From assembly GCF_003149535.1 (NCBI RefSeq), contig NZ_QGDB01000001.1:772173-836172 (forward strand): 64,000 nucleotides of DNA, written 5' to 3'. The stretch comes from Falsochrobactrum shanghaiense. Its GTDB lineage: Bacteria; Pseudomonadota; Alphaproteobacteria; Rhizobiales; Rhizobiaceae. Below, in pieces: positions 36,802 through 46,989 of the stretch; positions within the stretch are counted from its first letter, which is position 1, and each line of letters starts with the position of its first letter. A program made the translations under genes and the position numbers. Below the pieces are notes generated by a model. The model made no database searches. It saw only the letters and a list, made by a program, of their open reading frames with translations, and had not been told where the DNA came from.

Positions 36802-38085
36802 ATGACTGCGCCGCGTCCTTCCAAAACCAGCATCGGCAATCATCTGCTGCATCCCGAAACGCAGATGCTCAATTATGGCTATGATCCCGATCTTTCAGAA
36901 GGCGCGGTCAAGCCGCCGGTATTTCTGAGTTCGACCTTCGTTTTCAAGACGGCGGAAGACGGGCGGGACTTTTTCGATTTCGTCTCCGGGCGCAAGGAGC
37001 CGCCCGAAGGCGTCGGCGCGGGACTGGTTTATTCACGCTTCAATCATCCCAATAGCGAGATCGTGGAAGATCGTCTGGCGGTTTATGAGGGGGCGGAAAG
37101 CGGCGCCGTGTTTTCTTCGGGCATGTCGGCCATCGCGACCACACTGCTTGCCTTTGTGCGTCCGGGCGACGTGATCCTGCATTCGCAGCCGCTTTATGGC
37201 GGCAGTGAAACGCTGCTGGCGAAGACGTTCCATAATTTTGGCGTCGAGGCCGTGCCTTTTGCGGATGGCGTGCATGAGGAGGCGATTGAAAAAGCTGCCG
37301 AAGAAGCGCTTTCCAAAGGGCGCGTTTCCGTCATTCTGATCGAAACGCCAGCCAATCCGACCAATAGTCTCGTGGATATTGCCGCAATTGCGCGCATTGC
37401 CGGGAAAATTGAAACGCGGCAGGGACATCGCCCGGTGATCGCCTGTGACAATACATTGCTCGGTCCGGTGTTCCAGAAGCCGCTGGAGCACGGCGCCGAC
37501 CTGTCGCTTTATTCGCTGACCAAATATGTCGGCGGACATTCCGACCTGATCGCAGGTGCCGTGCTGGGCAGCAAGGATCTGGTGCGGCAGGTCAAGGCGC
37601 TGCGTGGAGCCATCGGAACGCAGCTCGATCCGCATTCCTGCTGGATGTTGGGCCGCTCGCTTGAAACATTGGGGCTGCGCATGGAGCGCGCCAATACCAA
37701 TGCGCTTGCGACCGCCGATTTCCTGCGCGATCATCCCAAGGTGGAAAAGCTGCATTATCTGTCGTTTGCGGGTGACGATTCGGCGCTGGGCGCCTTGTTT
37801 GAGCGCCAATGCAGCGGCGCGGGCTCCACCTATTCGTTCGACATCAAGGGCGGGCAGGCGGCGGCATTCCGCTTTCTCAATGCGCTGCAAATCCTCAAGC
37901 TTGCGGTCAGTCTGGGCGGCACCGAATCGCTGGCAAGCCACCCGGCAACGATGACGCATTCGGGCGTTCCCATCGAGGTGCGCGAGCGCATCGGCGTGCT
38001 TGAATCGACGATCCGGCTTTCGATCGGCATCGAGCATCCCGATGATCTGATCGCCGATCTCGCGCAGGCGCTGGAGGCTGCGTGA
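36802..38085 (+). CDS. Cystathionine gamma-synthase family PLP enzyme
   Basis: 427 residues. Cys/Met-metabolism PLP fold: [50 protein letters not shown], and PLP lysine Lys241 in [16 protein letters not shown]-terminal [17 protein letters not shown]. The family includes cystathionine gamma-synthase, beta/gamma-lyases, O-acetylhomoserine sulfhydrylase and methionine gamma-lyase, which sequence reading cannot separate. A 60-70 residue N-terminal region longer than in E. coli MetB sets it in a distinct subgroup. It stands alone; no SAM-II riboswitch was recognised upstream. Confidence 0.85.
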   Translation: MTAPRPSKTSIGNHLLHPETQMLNYGYDPDLSEGAVKPPVFLSSTFVFKTAEDGRDFFDFVSGRKEPPEGVGAGLVYSRFNHPNSEIVEDRLAVYEGAESGAVFSSGMSAIATTLLAFVRPGDVILHSQPLYGGSETLLAKTFHNFGVEAVPFADGVHEEAIEKAAEEALSKGRVSVILIETPANPTNSLVDIAAIARIAGKIETRQGHRPVIACDNTLLGPVFQKPLEHGADLSLYSLTKYVGGHSDLIAGAVLGSKDLVRQVKALRGAIGTQLDPHSCWMLGRSLETLGLRMERANTNALATADFLRDHPKVEKLHYLSFAGDDSALGALFERQCSGAGSTYSFDIKGGQAAAFRFLNALQILKLAVSLGGTESLASHPATMTHSGVPIEVRERIGVLESTIRLSIGIEHPDDLIADLAQALEAA

Positions 38086-38110
38086 AGCTCGAAAAACAAG
38101 GGAAGAAAAA

Positions 38111-38195
38111 TGGTGCGGGTGGTCGGAATCGAACCGACACTCCTTTCGGAACCGGATTTTGAGTCCGGCGCGTCTACCAGTTCCACCACACCCGC
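38111..38195 (-). tRNA. tRNA-Leu (CAA)
   Basis: Minus strand: acceptor GCGGGTG/CACCCGC, D-arm with GGTGGAACTGGTAGACGC, anticodon stem CCGGA/TCCGG around loop CTCAAAA (anticodon CAA), a long class-II variable arm and a T-arm with GGTTCGATTCC. The 3' CCA is encoded (38111-38113), and a T-run follows. Confidence 0.97.
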
Positions 38196-38298
38196 ACATG
38201 ACTGGCAAAGCAGCCCGATATGGCCCTGAAACGGACAGTGGAGAGGGATATAACGGCTAAACGAAATCAGGTCAATTGCTCTCGCGCGGCTTGATTGC

Positions 38299-39588
38299 TT
38301 ATCCTTTTCGTTCCGCGAAATTTCGGATGCGATTGCGGATGATGCGCGTGAGATTGCGCGTGCGCTGGTAGAGATGAATCTGTGAAGCGGCCTGGCGTAC
38401 ATGCCGGTCCGCGCCCGGATTGAGGCCGATTACCAGCGTTTCCACGCTCTCACGCTCCTGAAACAGCCGCGACATGACCGGATGGTCGGGCGGCGCGCAG
38501 GAATCGGTGCGGATGATGTTCGGGTCTTCAAGATGATTCCTGAGGACGTCGAGCATCAGCAGCATGCCGGGCGAAAAGGCGCGGAGCGTCTCATCATAGG
38601 CGGTTTTCCACGTCCATGCCTCGCCGGATACGGTGAAAACGATCAGAATGGCAATGACCCGGCCCTCAAGCTGGAGCGTATGGATGCGCACGCAATCGCG
38701 TTCGGCTAGATTATTGACCGCTTCGCGTGCAAAGGCCGCACGAAAGCGGTCCACAGCCATCGCAGTGCCGCGCCGCCCCTTCCAGCCGCTTGCTTCAAGC
38801 GTGAGGAAGTGCTCGAAAGCGGGGCGTATTTCATCCGGGCTTCGGGCAATGCGGTATTCAAGCCTGCCCTGTTCAGCAAGGCGGCGTCTAAGCCGGCTAA
38901 GTTCCCTGCGATGATGATGGCTGATCGCCTGTTCGAGATAGGTTTCGCCATCAAGCCTGCTTTCGAGAAAGGGGCGTTCGGTCTTCTCAATGGAGATGAT
39001 CGGCAATTGTCGTCCGACAGCGACCGAACGGATCAGCTTGGCCACCGCGCCTTTTGCCCGCATTTCGGGCAGAACCAGAATTTCCGGCATTTTCAAATGG
39101 TCGCGCGCGAGAATATCGAACAGGTCTTCGAGAACGCCGAGCGGGTCGTCATGGTCGATGAGCGGTGTACCCTGCGGGCCGAAGGGTGTGGCCCATGCGC
39201 GAAGAACGGGGGTGGAGAGCGGCAGGCCGGGGCGCTCGATCGTATAGGGCATCACGAAGCGCAGGCGGCTGCGCGTGTCGTTTTCGTCGCGCATGACCAT
39301 GAAGCGGACTTCGCGATCTTCAAGGCGCGGCATGGCAGGGGCCAGAAAGCGGGCATTGAAGAAAATATTCGGCTCTATGGCGCGATTGCCCAGATGATCT
39401 AGTTCGTCGCGCAGGTCAAACCCGGCCGAAGAGCCATAAATGGCAAGCTTGCGCGGAATATCGCGGCTGCTCAGGCTTTCTTCAAGATGCTTTTTCGCGT
39501 CTTCATTAGCCAGCTTATCGGAGAGTTCGGACACAATGCGGGCTGCATTTCCACCCGCAGATTCCTCAAGCAAGGGTTTGGCGGCCAT
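38299..39588 (-). CDS. BioF2-like / CelD-type GNAT acetyltransferase
   Basis: 429 residues from ATG 39588 (AGGAGA upstream). The C-terminal half shows an Acetyltransf_6 (PF13480-like) pattern: HHRRELSRLRRRLAEQGRLEYRIARSPDEIRPAFEHFLTLEASGWKGRRGTA ... LQLEGRVIAILIVFTVSGEAWTWKTAYDETLRAFSPGMLLMLDVLR. Such proteins are often annotated as cellulose-biosynthesis CelD in rhizobia and acylate polysaccharide or other envelope precursors. The acceptor is unknown. No cellulose gene is near. Confidence 0.8.
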   Translation of the reverse strand: MAAKPLLEESAGGNAARIVSELSDKLANEDAKKHLEESLSSRDIPRKLAIYGSSAGFDLRDELDHLGNRAIEPNIFFNARFLAPAMPRLEDREVRFMVMRDENDTRSRLRFVMPYTIERPGLPLSTPVLRAWATPFGPQGTPLIDHDDPLGVLEDLFDILARDHLKMPEILVLPEMRAKGAVAKLIRSVAVGRQLPIISIEKTERPFLESRLDGETYLEQAISHHHRRELSRLRRRLAEQGRLEYRIARSPDEIRPAFEHFLTLEASGWKGRRGTAMAVDRFRAAFAREAVNNLAERDCVRIHTLQLEGRVIAILIVFTVSGEAWTWKTAYDETLRAFSPGMLLMLDVLRNHLEDPNIIRTDSCAPPDHPVMSRLFQERESVETLVIGLNPGADRHVRQAASQIHLYQRTRNLTRIIRNRIRNFAERKG

Positions 39589-39944
39589 TAAAAGGTCTCC
39601 TCCGAAGTATTGCTCTATTTTGCGCAACGAGAGTAAACATCACCATATTCATTGTGCGGTTGACGACGGACGAGATCAGGACTGCTTGAAGCAGTATTGA
39701 AATGGCAGTCGACAATGCAATGTCCCCCAGTCTGAAGCGCGCAATGAGCAGCAGATCGAGGGCGATACTAGAAGATGAGTTCTTTATAAAAGGAAAAGGA
39801 AACAGCCGGTTGCGCATCGCCGCGACAAAGCTTTGCGGATGGTAATTATTTCCTGAATCCAGGTCGTCACCACGACCTGGAGCAGTTCAAGCCATTGCGT
39901 ATAAGCAAGAACCGCTCCAACCGGCTGGAAAAGCTTCAGGACAC
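39589..39944. other. Intergenic region with hairpins between GNAT gene and secA terminator
   Basis: Contains a perfect 10-bp inverted repeat TCCAGGTCGT/ACGACCTGGA with loop CACC (39858-39881) and an adjoining imperfect palindrome AGCAGTTCAAGC ... GCAAGAACCGCT (39881-39917). These may form another small palindromic repeat element. No gene is supported. Confidence 0.5.
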
Positions 39945-39976
39945 AAAAAACCCGGCGATTATGCGCCGGGTTTTTT
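39945..39976 (-). terminator. Rho-independent terminator after secA
   Basis: AAAAAACCCGGCG/CGCCGGGTTTTTT with a 6-nt loop, 22 nt past the secA stop; symmetrical, so it works on either strand. Confidence 0.9.
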
Positions 39977-39997
39977 TATGGGCGATGCGCCAGAGGC

Positions 39998-42718
39998 TTA
40001 CTCGAAGGCACCGTGGCAATGCTTGTATTTCTTGCCCGAACCGCATGGGCAAGGCTCGTTGCGGCTGACCTTGCCCCATGTTCTGGGATCGGCGGGATCG
40101 CGTTCGGATGCAGGCACTGTGCGCTCGTCCTGCTGGTGCTGCGCCCATGATCCCTCGTCAAAATCATCCTCGCCGGTGGTGCCGTCGATATGGCGGCCGG
40201 TCATCGGCGGAAGTGCCGGCTCCGGCGGAGCCTCGCGGACGATTTCAACGCGCATCAATTGCGATACGACGACTTCGCGCAGATTGGCGAGCATGGCCTG
40301 AAACAGCTCGAAGCCTTCCGTCTTGTATTCATTGAGCGGATCGCGCTGCGCATAGCCGCGGAAGCCGACCACAGAGCGCAGATGGTCGAGATTGACCAGA
40401 TGTTCGCGCCACAGATTGTCGAGCGACTGCATGATGACCGATTTTTCGATATAGGTCATGATCTGCTGGCCGAAACGCTCGGCCTTTTCAGCAGCGGCCT
40501 TGTCGGCGGCGTCCTTGATGCGGGTCTCGAATTCTTCTTCCGCGATGCCTTCTTCCTTGGCCCATTCCTCGACCGGCAGGTCGAGGTTGAGCTTGGAGGT
40601 GACATCTTCCTTGAGGCCCGCAATATCCCATTTTTCCGCATAGGCGTCCTTGGGGATACGCAGCGCGACCATGTCCTCGATCACCTCGTGGCGCATGCCG
40701 CCGACAATATCGGTGAGGTCTTCCTCGTCCATCATTTCCAGACGCTGTTCGAAGATCACCTTGCGCTGATCGTTCATCACATCGTCATATTTGAGCAGGT
40801 TCTTGCGGATTTCGAAGTTGCGCGCCTCGACCTTGGTCTGCGCCTTTTCCAGCGCCTTGTTGATCCAGGGGTGGACGATGGCTTCGTCTTCCTTCAGCCC
40901 CAGCTTCTGGAGCATGCCGTCCATGCGGTCGGAGCCGAAAATGCGCATCAGGTCGTCCTGAAGCGACAGGAAGAATTTCGAGCGGCCCGGATCACCCTGA
41001 CGGCCCGAACGACCGCGCAGCTGGTTGTCGATGCGGCGGCTTTCATGGCGTTCGGTGGCGAGAACATAGAGACCGCCAGCTTCAAGCGCCTTTTCCTTCA
41101 ACTGCGCGATGTCAGCCTTGATCGCTGCAATCTTTTCTTCGCGCTCCGGCCCTTCTGGAACCTCGGAGAGTTCCTGACGCACGCGCATGTCCAGATTGCC
41201 GCCAAGCTGGATGTCGGTGCCACGACCGGCCATGTTGGTGGCGATGGTCACAGCGCCCGGAACACCGGCCTGTGCGATGATATAGGCTTCCTGCTCGTGG
41301 TAACGGGCATTGAGAACCTGGAAGCCCTTGACGCCTTCCTTGCGCAGGCGTTCGGCCAGAAGTTCCGATTTCTCGATCGACGTGGTGCCGACGAGAATGG
41401 GCTGGCCCTTTTCGTGGGCCGCACGAATATCGCGCACGATAGCGCGGTATTTTTCCTCGACCGTACGATAGACTTCATCGTCTTCATCAAGCCGCTTGAT
41501 CGGAAGATTGGTCGGAATTTCCGTGACTTCCAGACCGTAGATATTGCCGAATTCCTCCGCTTCCGTCGCGGCGGTGCCGGTCATGCCGGCAAGCTTGGTA
41601 TACATGCGGAAATAGTTCTGGAAGGTGATCGAGGCCAGCGTCTGGTTTTCAGGCTGGATCGTCACTTGTTCCTTGGCTTCGAGCGCCTGATGCAGACCTT
41701 CCGAATAACGGCGTCCCGGCATCATGCGACCGGTAAATTCGTCGATGATGACGATTTCGTCGTTGCGGACGATATAATCCTTGTCGCGCTGGAAAAGCTT
41801 GTGCGCGCGAAGCGCATTGTTGAGGTGGTGGACCACGGCGACATTCTCGATGTCGTAAAGGCTTTCGCCCTTGAGGTGGCCTGCCGCTTCGAGAAGCTTC
41901 TCTACTTTTTCCGTGCCTTCTTCGGTGAAGATCGCGGTTTTCTGCTTTTCGTCGATTTCGTAATCTTCCGGCGCAAGCGGCGGAATGAAAGTATCGATAA
42001 GCGTGTAAAAGTCGGAGCGGTCTTCCAGCGGGCCGGAAATGATGAGCGGCGTGCGCGCTTCGTCGATGAGGATGGAGTCCACTTCGTCGACGATGGCATA
42101 GTTGTGGCCGCGCTGGACCATCTGGCCGCGCTCATATTTCATATTATCGCGCAGATAATCGAAGCCAAGCTCGTTGTTCGTTGCGTAGGTGATGTCGCAG
42201 GCATAGGCCGCCTTGCGCTGGTCATCATCGAGGCCATGCATGATGACGCCGACGGTGAGACCGAGGAAATTATAGAGCCGGCCCATGGTTTCGGCATCGC
42301 GGGAGGCAAGGTAGTCGTTGACGGTGACGACATGGACGCCCTTGCCCTCAAGCGCGTTGAGATAGACGGGCAAGGTCGCCATGAGCGTCTTGCCTTCACC
42401 GGTGCGCATTTCAGCGATGCCGCGCTCATGCAGGACCATGCCGCCGATCAGCTGCACATCGAATGGGCGCATGCCGAGCACACGCTTTGCAGCCTCGCGC
42501 GCGGTTGCAAAAGCATCCGGCAGCAGGGAATCAAGCGATTTGCCTTCCGCCAGCGCCGCACGGAATTCGGCGGTCTTGGCCTGAAGCTGTTCGTCGGTGA
42601 GGGATTCGTAATTCTTTTCCAGCGCCGTGATCTTTTCCGCACGCTGGCGCAATGACTTGACGTGTCGATCGTTGGATGAACCGAATATCTTGCGGGCGAG
42701 GCCGCCAAAGCTGACCAT
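39998..42718 (-). CDS. secA: Preprotein translocase ATPase SecA
   Basis: 906 residues. Walker [16 protein letters not shown]-like [14 protein letters not shown], motif [25 protein letters not shown], and a C-terminal zinc-binding [17 protein letters not shown] that binds SecB. It drives translocation of unfolded exported proteins through SecYEG. It diverges from the PPIase gene across a 306-bp region and has a strong terminator. All motor domains look intact. Confidence 0.98.
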   Translation of the reverse strand: MVSFGGLARKIFGSSNDRHVKSLRQRAEKITALEKNYESLTDEQLQAKTAEFRAALAEGKSLDSLLPDAFATAREAAKRVLGMRPFDVQLIGGMVLHERGIAEMRTGEGKTLMATLPVYLNALEGKGVHVVTVNDYLASRDAETMGRLYNFLGLTVGVIMHGLDDDQRKAAYACDITYATNNELGFDYLRDNMKYERGQMVQRGHNYAIVDEVDSILIDEARTPLIISGPLEDRSDFYTLIDTFIPPLAPEDYEIDEKQKTAIFTEEGTEKVEKLLEAAGHLKGESLYDIENVAVVHHLNNALRAHKLFQRDKDYIVRNDEIVIIDEFTGRMMPGRRYSEGLHQALEAKEQVTIQPENQTLASITFQNYFRMYTKLAGMTGTAATEAEEFGNIYGLEVTEIPTNLPIKRLDEDDEVYRTVEEKYRAIVRDIRAAHEKGQPILVGTTSIEKSELLAERLRKEGVKGFQVLNARYHEQEAYIIAQAGVPGAVTIATNMAGRGTDIQLGGNLDMRVRQELSEVPEGPEREEKIAAIKADIAQLKEKALEAGGLYVLATERHESRRIDNQLRGRSGRQGDPGRSKFFLSLQDDLMRIFGSDRMDGMLQKLGLKEDEAIVHPWINKALEKAQTKVEARNFEIRKNLLKYDDVMNDQRKVIFEQRLEMMDEEDLTDIVGGMRHEVIEDMVALRIPKDAYAEKWDIAGLKEDVTSKLNLDLPVEEWAKEEGIAEEEFETRIKDAADKAAAEKAERFGQQIMTYIEKSVIMQSLDNLWREHLVNLDHLRSVVGFRGYAQRDPLNEYKTEGFELFQAMLANLREVVVSQLMRVEIVREAPPEPALPPMTGRHIDGTTGEDDFDEGSWAQHQQDERTVPASERDPADPRTWGKVSRNEPCPCGSGKKYKHCHGAFE

Positions 42719-43024
42719 TCCTGGTCCTTTCCTGTTCGTTCAGCCGGAAGCGCTTCCGGCAATATCGAAATGCTTTATTCACGCGTATTGAAACAAATGC
42801 AAGAAAAGCACGCTTGAAAAGCGGCCTTTTAAGGCGCTTTCTCACGCAGTTCTCCTTACGCCATACTGGACGCAAAGTCGAAGGACAGATAAGAGGGGGA
42901 TCGGGCGATGTCAACGTTGCTCGAAGCGCCGGAATTTCTGTTTCTTCCATAAGCTATGGGGGTTTTCGGCCAAATTCTGCCGTATTCATCGGGCCGGTAA
43001 GTGCTCCGAAGGAGAGAATCCCAT
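42719..43024. other. Divergent promoter region between secA and the PPIase gene
   Basis: 306 bp with no supported gene. The last part holds a Shine-Dalgarno GAAGGAGAG for the PPIase gene. I recognised no regulator site. Confidence 0.4.
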
Positions 43025-44005
43025 ATGAAAGCCATTCTCAAAACCCCATACCGCAAGGCATTTGCCATTCTTGCAACGTCTGTTGCACTGGCAGGTTTCA
43101 GCGGCCATGCCGTGTTTGCCCAGGACGCAGCGCAAGGCACTGCCAAGCCTGCGGAAGCCGCGCCGTCTGCGGCTGCTTCCGAAGATCCGGCAAAGGTTCT
43201 TGCAACGGTCAATGGCAAGGACATCACCGTTGGCGAGGTGGATCAGGCCGCAGGCGATCTTGATCCGCAATTTGCGCGCCTTCCGGTCGAACAGCGCCGT
43301 CTGGCTGCTCTTGCCGCGCTGATCGACATCAAGGCGATGTCGGGCGAGGCGGAAAAGGAAAAGCTCGACCAGAGCGAGGAATTCAAAAGCCGCATGGAAT
43401 TCCTGCGCGAGCGCGCCCTGCACAATGAATATTTCAAGAGCGAGGTCGTCGACAAGATTTCCGACGCCGATGTGCGCGCCCGCTACGACAAGGAAATCGC
43501 CGCCATCCCGCCGCAGGTCGAAGTGCGCGCGCGTCACATTCTCGTGAAGACCAAGGAAGAAGCCGAAGCCATCATCAAGAAGCTTGAGGATGGTGGGAAG
43601 TTCGAAGATCTGGCCAAGGAAAGCTCGACCGACGGCACAGCCGCCAATGGTGGCGATCTGGGCTATTTCACCGAAGGACAGATGGTGCCGGAATTCGAGA
43701 AGGCGGCCTTTGCGCTCAAGCCTTCCGAATATACCAAGGAGCCGGTGCAGTCGCAGTTCGGCTTCCATGTGATCCAGCTTGAAGATCGCCGCACCAAGCA
43801 GCCGCCCGCATTCGAGCAGGTATCGGAGCAGATTCGCTCGATTGTCATGCGCGAGCGTTATGTCGAGCTGGTCAAGAACCTGCGCGATGGCCTGAAAATC
43901 GAATATAAGGATCCTGCCGTCGACAAGGCGATGAAGGATGCCGCAGCCGCACAGGACGCAGCCGAAAAGGGCGATGCGGCGGATGAGGGCGCATTACCGC
44001 AATAA
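43025..44005 (+). CDS. Periplasmic parvulin-type peptidyl-prolyl isomerase
   Basis: 326 residues from ATG 43025 (GGAGAG upstream). Signal peptide about 1-32 ending in GHAVFAQ. An N-terminal chaperone region (VLATVNGKDITVGEVDQAAGDLD) precedes a rotamase domain (about 165-260): VEVRARHILVKTKEEAEAIIKKL, LAKESSTDGTAANGGDLGYFTEGQMVPEFEKAAFAL and QSQFGFHVIQLEDRR. It helps outer-membrane or secreted proteins fold, like SurA/PrsA. The position opposite secA is consistent with an export role. Strong terminator follows. Confidence 0.92.
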   Translation: MKAILKTPYRKAFAILATSVALAGFSGHAVFAQDAAQGTAKPAEAAPSAAASEDPAKVLATVNGKDITVGEVDQAAGDLDPQFARLPVEQRRLAALAALIDIKAMSGEAEKEKLDQSEEFKSRMEFLRERALHNEYFKSEVVDKISDADVRARYDKEIAAIPPQVEVRARHILVKTKEEAEAIIKKLEDGGKFEDLAKESSTDGTAANGGDLGYFTEGQMVPEFEKAAFALKPSEYTKEPVQSQFGFHVIQLEDRRTKQPPAFEQVSEQIRSIVMRERYVELVKNLRDGLKIEYKDPAVDKAMKDAAAAQDAAEKGDAADEGALPQ

Positions 44006-44022
44006 TAAGCGGACAAGCAGTC

Positions 44023-44054
44023 AAACGCCCCGGCAATCCGGGGCGTTTTTTTTG
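44023..44054 (+). terminator. Rho-independent terminator after the PPIase gene
   Basis: Stem AAACGCCCCGG/CCGGGGCGTTT, loop CAAT and a T8 run. Confidence 0.93.
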
Positions 44055-44137
44055 ACACTCATGCGTTTCCCGCTTGATTTTAAACCGCAAATCTTTCCAA
44101 TGCGGTTGAAACCGTCCATCGCTTTTCAGAGGCAAAC

Positions 44138-45379
44138 ATGTCCGCGTCCGTATCTCCGCTTGCTCCAAAATATTATCCTCCCATGCCCGCTATCGATGGC
44201 GTGCGTATCGCGACTGCCGCGGCCGGGATCAAATATAAGGGCCGAACCGATGTGATGCTGATGGTGTTCGACCAGCCTGCGGAAGTGGCGGGCGTCTTCA
44301 CCCGTTCGCTCTGCCCCTCAGCGCCGGTGGATTTCTGCCGCCAGAATCTGGTCCATGGCAAGGCGCGCGCCGTGGTGGTCAATTCAGGCAATGCCAATGC
44401 CTTTACCGGGAAAAAGGGGCGCGAGGCCACGCAGGCAACCGCAGAGGCGGCAGCCAGGGCTGTCGGCTGCAAGACGAGTGATATTTTTCTTGCCTCGACC
44501 GGCGTGATCGGCGAGCCGCTTGATGCGGGCAAGTTCTCCCATCTTCTGGGGGGAATGGCGCAGGAGGCGCATGAGGATTTCTGGGCGGAAGCCGCCAAGG
44601 CCATCATGACGACCGATACCTATCCGAAAGTGGCGACCGAAACGGTGCTGCTCGGACAGGTGCCGGTGACGATCAACGGCATTGCCAAGGGTGCGGGGAT
44701 GATCGCGCCCGATATGGCGACGATGCTGTCCTTCGTGGTGACGGATGCACCCATCAGATCCGATGTGTTGCAGGGCCTGCTCGGCGAGGGTGTCGAGACG
44801 ACCTTCAATGCGGTGACGGTGGATAGCGATACATCGACTTCCGACACGCTGATGCTGTTTGCAACCGGGCTCGCCGCCGGGCGCGGCGCGCCGGAAATCA
44901 CCGATATTGCCGATGAGCGCCTTGGCGAGTTCAAAAAGGCGCTGGACCGCGTGCTCAAGGCGCTGGCGCTTCAGGTGGTGCGCGATGGCGAAGGCGCGCG
45001 CAAGATGGTCGAGATCGAAGTGAGCGGTGCGAAGTCTGCTGCTTCGGCAAAGAAAATTGCGCTTTCCATCGCCAATTCGCCGCTGGTCAAGACGGCGGTG
45101 GCCGGTGAGGACGCCAATTGGGGCCGCGTCGTCATGGCCGTCGGCAAGGCAGGCGAACCGGCTGATCGCGATCTGCTGGCGATCTGGTTCGGCGATATTC
45201 GCGTGGCTCATCAGGGCGAGCGTGATCCGGCCTATTCGGAAGAAGCAACGTCCGCTTACATGAAGGGCGAGGATATTCTTATTCGTGTCGATCTGGGACT
45301 GGGGAGTGGCAAGGCCACGGTCTGGACCTGCGATCTGACCAAGGAATATGTCGCCATCAATGGCGACTATCGCAGCTGA
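44138..45379 (+). CDS. argJ: Bifunctional ornithine acetyltransferase / N-acetylglutamate synthase
   Basis: 413 residues. The autoprocessing site is [11 protein letters not shown], where cleavage before Thr195 gives the alpha and beta chains and the nucleophile. [18 protein letters not shown] and [16 protein letters not shown] are also conserved. It recycles the acetyl group in arginine synthesis, and may also make N-acetylglutamate from acetyl-CoA. Its stop shares a base with the next gene (TGATG), coupling the two. Confidence 0.96.
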   Translation: MSASVSPLAPKYYPPMPAIDGVRIATAAAGIKYKGRTDVMLMVFDQPAEVAGVFTRSLCPSAPVDFCRQNLVHGKARAVVVNSGNANAFTGKKGREATQATAEAAARAVGCKTSDIFLASTGVIGEPLDAGKFSHLLGGMAQEAHEDFWAEAAKAIMTTDTYPKVATETVLLGQVPVTINGIAKGAGMIAPDMATMLSFVVTDAPIRSDVLQGLLGEGVETTFNAVTVDSDTSTSDTLMLFATGLAAGRGAPEITDIADERLGEFKKALDRVLKALALQVVRDGEGARKMVEIEVSGAKSAASAKKIALSIANSPLVKTAVAGEDANWGRVVMAVGKAGEPADRDLLAIWFGDIRVAHQGERDPAYSEEATSAYMKGEDILIRVDLGLGSGKATVWTCDLTKEYVAINGDYRS

Positions 45380-46152
45380 TGACCATGCCCGGCCTTACTC
45401 CCGATCTCGCCATCGTCCGCAGGCTTGAAGCAGCAGGGTTTCGCGCATGGCCGGCAGCTTCGGTCAAGTATGACGGCGCATGGACGGTGCGACTGACGCC
45501 GGGGCAGGCTTCCAAGCGGCTCAATTCGGTCAATCCGCTCGATCCGGGCGATACGCGCGATATTGCGGCGCGTGTCGAACGGCTGGCGCAGCATATGCGC
45601 GGGCTGGATGTGCGGCCCTGTTTTCGCCTCACGCCGCTTGCGCCGGTGGAACTTGACCAGCATCTGGAAAGGCTGGGCTGGAAGCGTTTTGAAGAATCCA
45701 TCGTCATGACCTGCGATCTGCAAAAGCTCGATCTGGCGGGGGCAGGCGACCTGACCCCGCTTGACGATATGGAACTGTTTGCCGATGCATCTTTTGCCAT
45801 TCATGAACGCGCATTACAGCAGCGCTCCAGCTTCCTTGAGCTTCTGGGGCGCATAAGGCCGGTCAAGGGAATGTTCGTTCGGTGCAGCGATGGCGAGGCG
45901 GTCGCCAATGCGCTTTGCGTATGCGACGGCCCGATGGCGGGGCTGTTCGATGTGGGTACGCTGTCTTCCGCGCGCCGCAGGGGCCATGGTCAGGCGCTGA
46001 TCGCTTCGGTGCTCAAATGGGCCAAAGGCGAGGGAGCGAAAACCGCGTGGCTTCAGATCGATGCCGAGAATGCCGCCGGGATCGCGCTTTATGAAGCTTT
46101 CGGGTTTCAGGAAGCCTATCGATATGCCTATCGGGAAAGCAACAAAATATGA
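45379..46152 (+). CDS. GNAT family N-acetyltransferase
   Basis: 257 residues. The C-terminal GNAT core has the acetyl-CoA site LFDVGTLSSARRRGHGQALIASVLKWAKGEGAKTAWLQIDAENAAGIALYEAFGFQEAYRYAYRE, with the R-x-x-G-x-G/A motif. The N-terminal 120 residues are less typical. The acceptor is unknown. It overlaps argJ by one base and mutT by four, so the three are made together; a tie to arginine metabolism is possible but unproven. Confidence 0.85.
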   Translation: MTMPGLTPDLAIVRRLEAAGFRAWPAASVKYDGAWTVRLTPGQASKRLNSVNPLDPGDTRDIAARVERLAQHMRGLDVRPCFRLTPLAPVELDQHLERLGWKRFEESIVMTCDLQKLDLAGAGDLTPLDDMELFADASFAIHERALQQRSSFLELLGRIRPVKGMFVRCSDGEAVANALCVCDGPMAGLFDVGTLSSARRRGHGQALIASVLKWAKGEGAKTAWLQIDAENAAGIALYEAFGFQEAYRYAYRESNKI

Positions 46153-46565
46153 GCGAGACGAAATCCCATCCCATCCTGCTGGTGGCGGCCTGTGCGCTGG
46201 TCGATGCGGATGGGCGCGTGCTTCTGGCGCAGCGCCCCGAAGGCAAGCAGCTTGCCGGGCTTTGGGAATTTCCCGGCGGCAAGGTGGAGCCGGGCGAAAC
46301 GCCGGAAGAAACGCTCATTCGCGAATTGCAGGAAGAAATCGGCATTACGACCAAAGCGGCCTGTCTTGCTCCGCTGACATTTGCCAGCCACACCTATGAG
46401 AGTTTTCATCTGCTGATGCCGCTTTATGTCTGCCGTCGCTTTGAAGGCATTGCGCGCGGGCTTGAGGGGCAGGCGATCAAATGGGTCCGGCCCAGAGATA
46501 TGCGCGATTATCCAATGCCGCCCGCCGATGAGCCGCTGATCCCCTTTCTGGTCGATCTTTTATGA
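46149..46565 (+). CDS. mutT: MutT-like NUDIX hydrolase (8-oxo-dGTP diphosphatase)
   Basis: 138 residues. Complete NUDIX box GGKVEPGETPEETLIRELQEEIGI, plus LLAQRPEGKQLAGLWEFPGG, the MutT-type start. It removes 8-oxo-dGTP from the nucleotide pool and reduces A:T to C:G mutation. Start overlaps the GNAT stop (ATGA). The size and N-terminus fit MutT better than other NUDIX groups. Confidence 0.9.
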   Translation: MSETKSHPILLVAACALVDADGRVLLAQRPEGKQLAGLWEFPGGKVEPGETPEETLIRELQEEIGITTKAACLAPLTFASHTYESFHLLMPLYVCRRFEGIARGLEGQAIKWVRPRDMRDYPMPPADEPLIPFLVDLL

Positions 46566-46677
46566 GCGGTGGAAAAGTTCAAAATAGCTGACAAAGCGTT
46601 ACGGATTCCGATTCTCGTTAATCGATGATTCACTCCGCTGCGGCATTCTCCCGAATGAGTGCCCCGGAGTTTGTCCC

Positions 46678-46989
46678 ATGAGTTTCGACGATAATTTTTT
46701 CAAAACAGATCACAAGGAAAATACGCCGGGTCCATTTTCAAAAGCCGGGCGCGGCATCTTGCGCGTCGTGCTTTTGTTTGGTTCGGCAGCGATCGCTCTG
46801 GCGTTGATTATCGTCCCGGTTCTCAATGATCAGGCAAACAAGGTCGCATCGCAGTCGGTGCTGCCCAACGGTATCGACCGCACCATGACCGGATCGATCA
46901 AACGGACACCGCCTGCTGTTACCAGCAAGGGCGTCTCCGGCTCTCACTGCATCATCGAGGCGGATGGACGCCATAGCGGCGATTGCTGA
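46678..46989 (+). CDS. Small single-pass membrane protein, unrecognised
   Basis: 103 residues. A polar N-terminus (1-25) precedes one membrane helix (ILRVVLLFGSAAIALALIIVPVLN, 27-50) and a periplasmic tail with two Cys near the end (SHCIIEADGRHSGDC). No domain known to me. A similar small protein seems conserved in Rhizobiales, by memory. It ends 1 bp before the end of the convergent methyltransferase gene. Confidence 0.7.
   Translation: MSFDDNFFKTDHKENTPGPFSKAGRGILRVVLLFGSAAIALALIIVPVLNDQANKVASQSVLPNGIDRTMTGSIKRTPPAVTSKGVSGSHCIIEADGRHSGDC

Noticed and set aside
39566..39817. 83-residue minus-strand ORF between the GNAT gene and secA
   Set aside because: No Shine-Dalgarno of note, overlaps the GNAT 5' end in another frame and matches nothing known.
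40190..42655. 821-residue plus-strand frame
   Set aside because: Lies entirely antisense to secA; composition (rich in Asp, His, Arg, Phe) and lack of motifs show it is a shadow of GC-rich coding.
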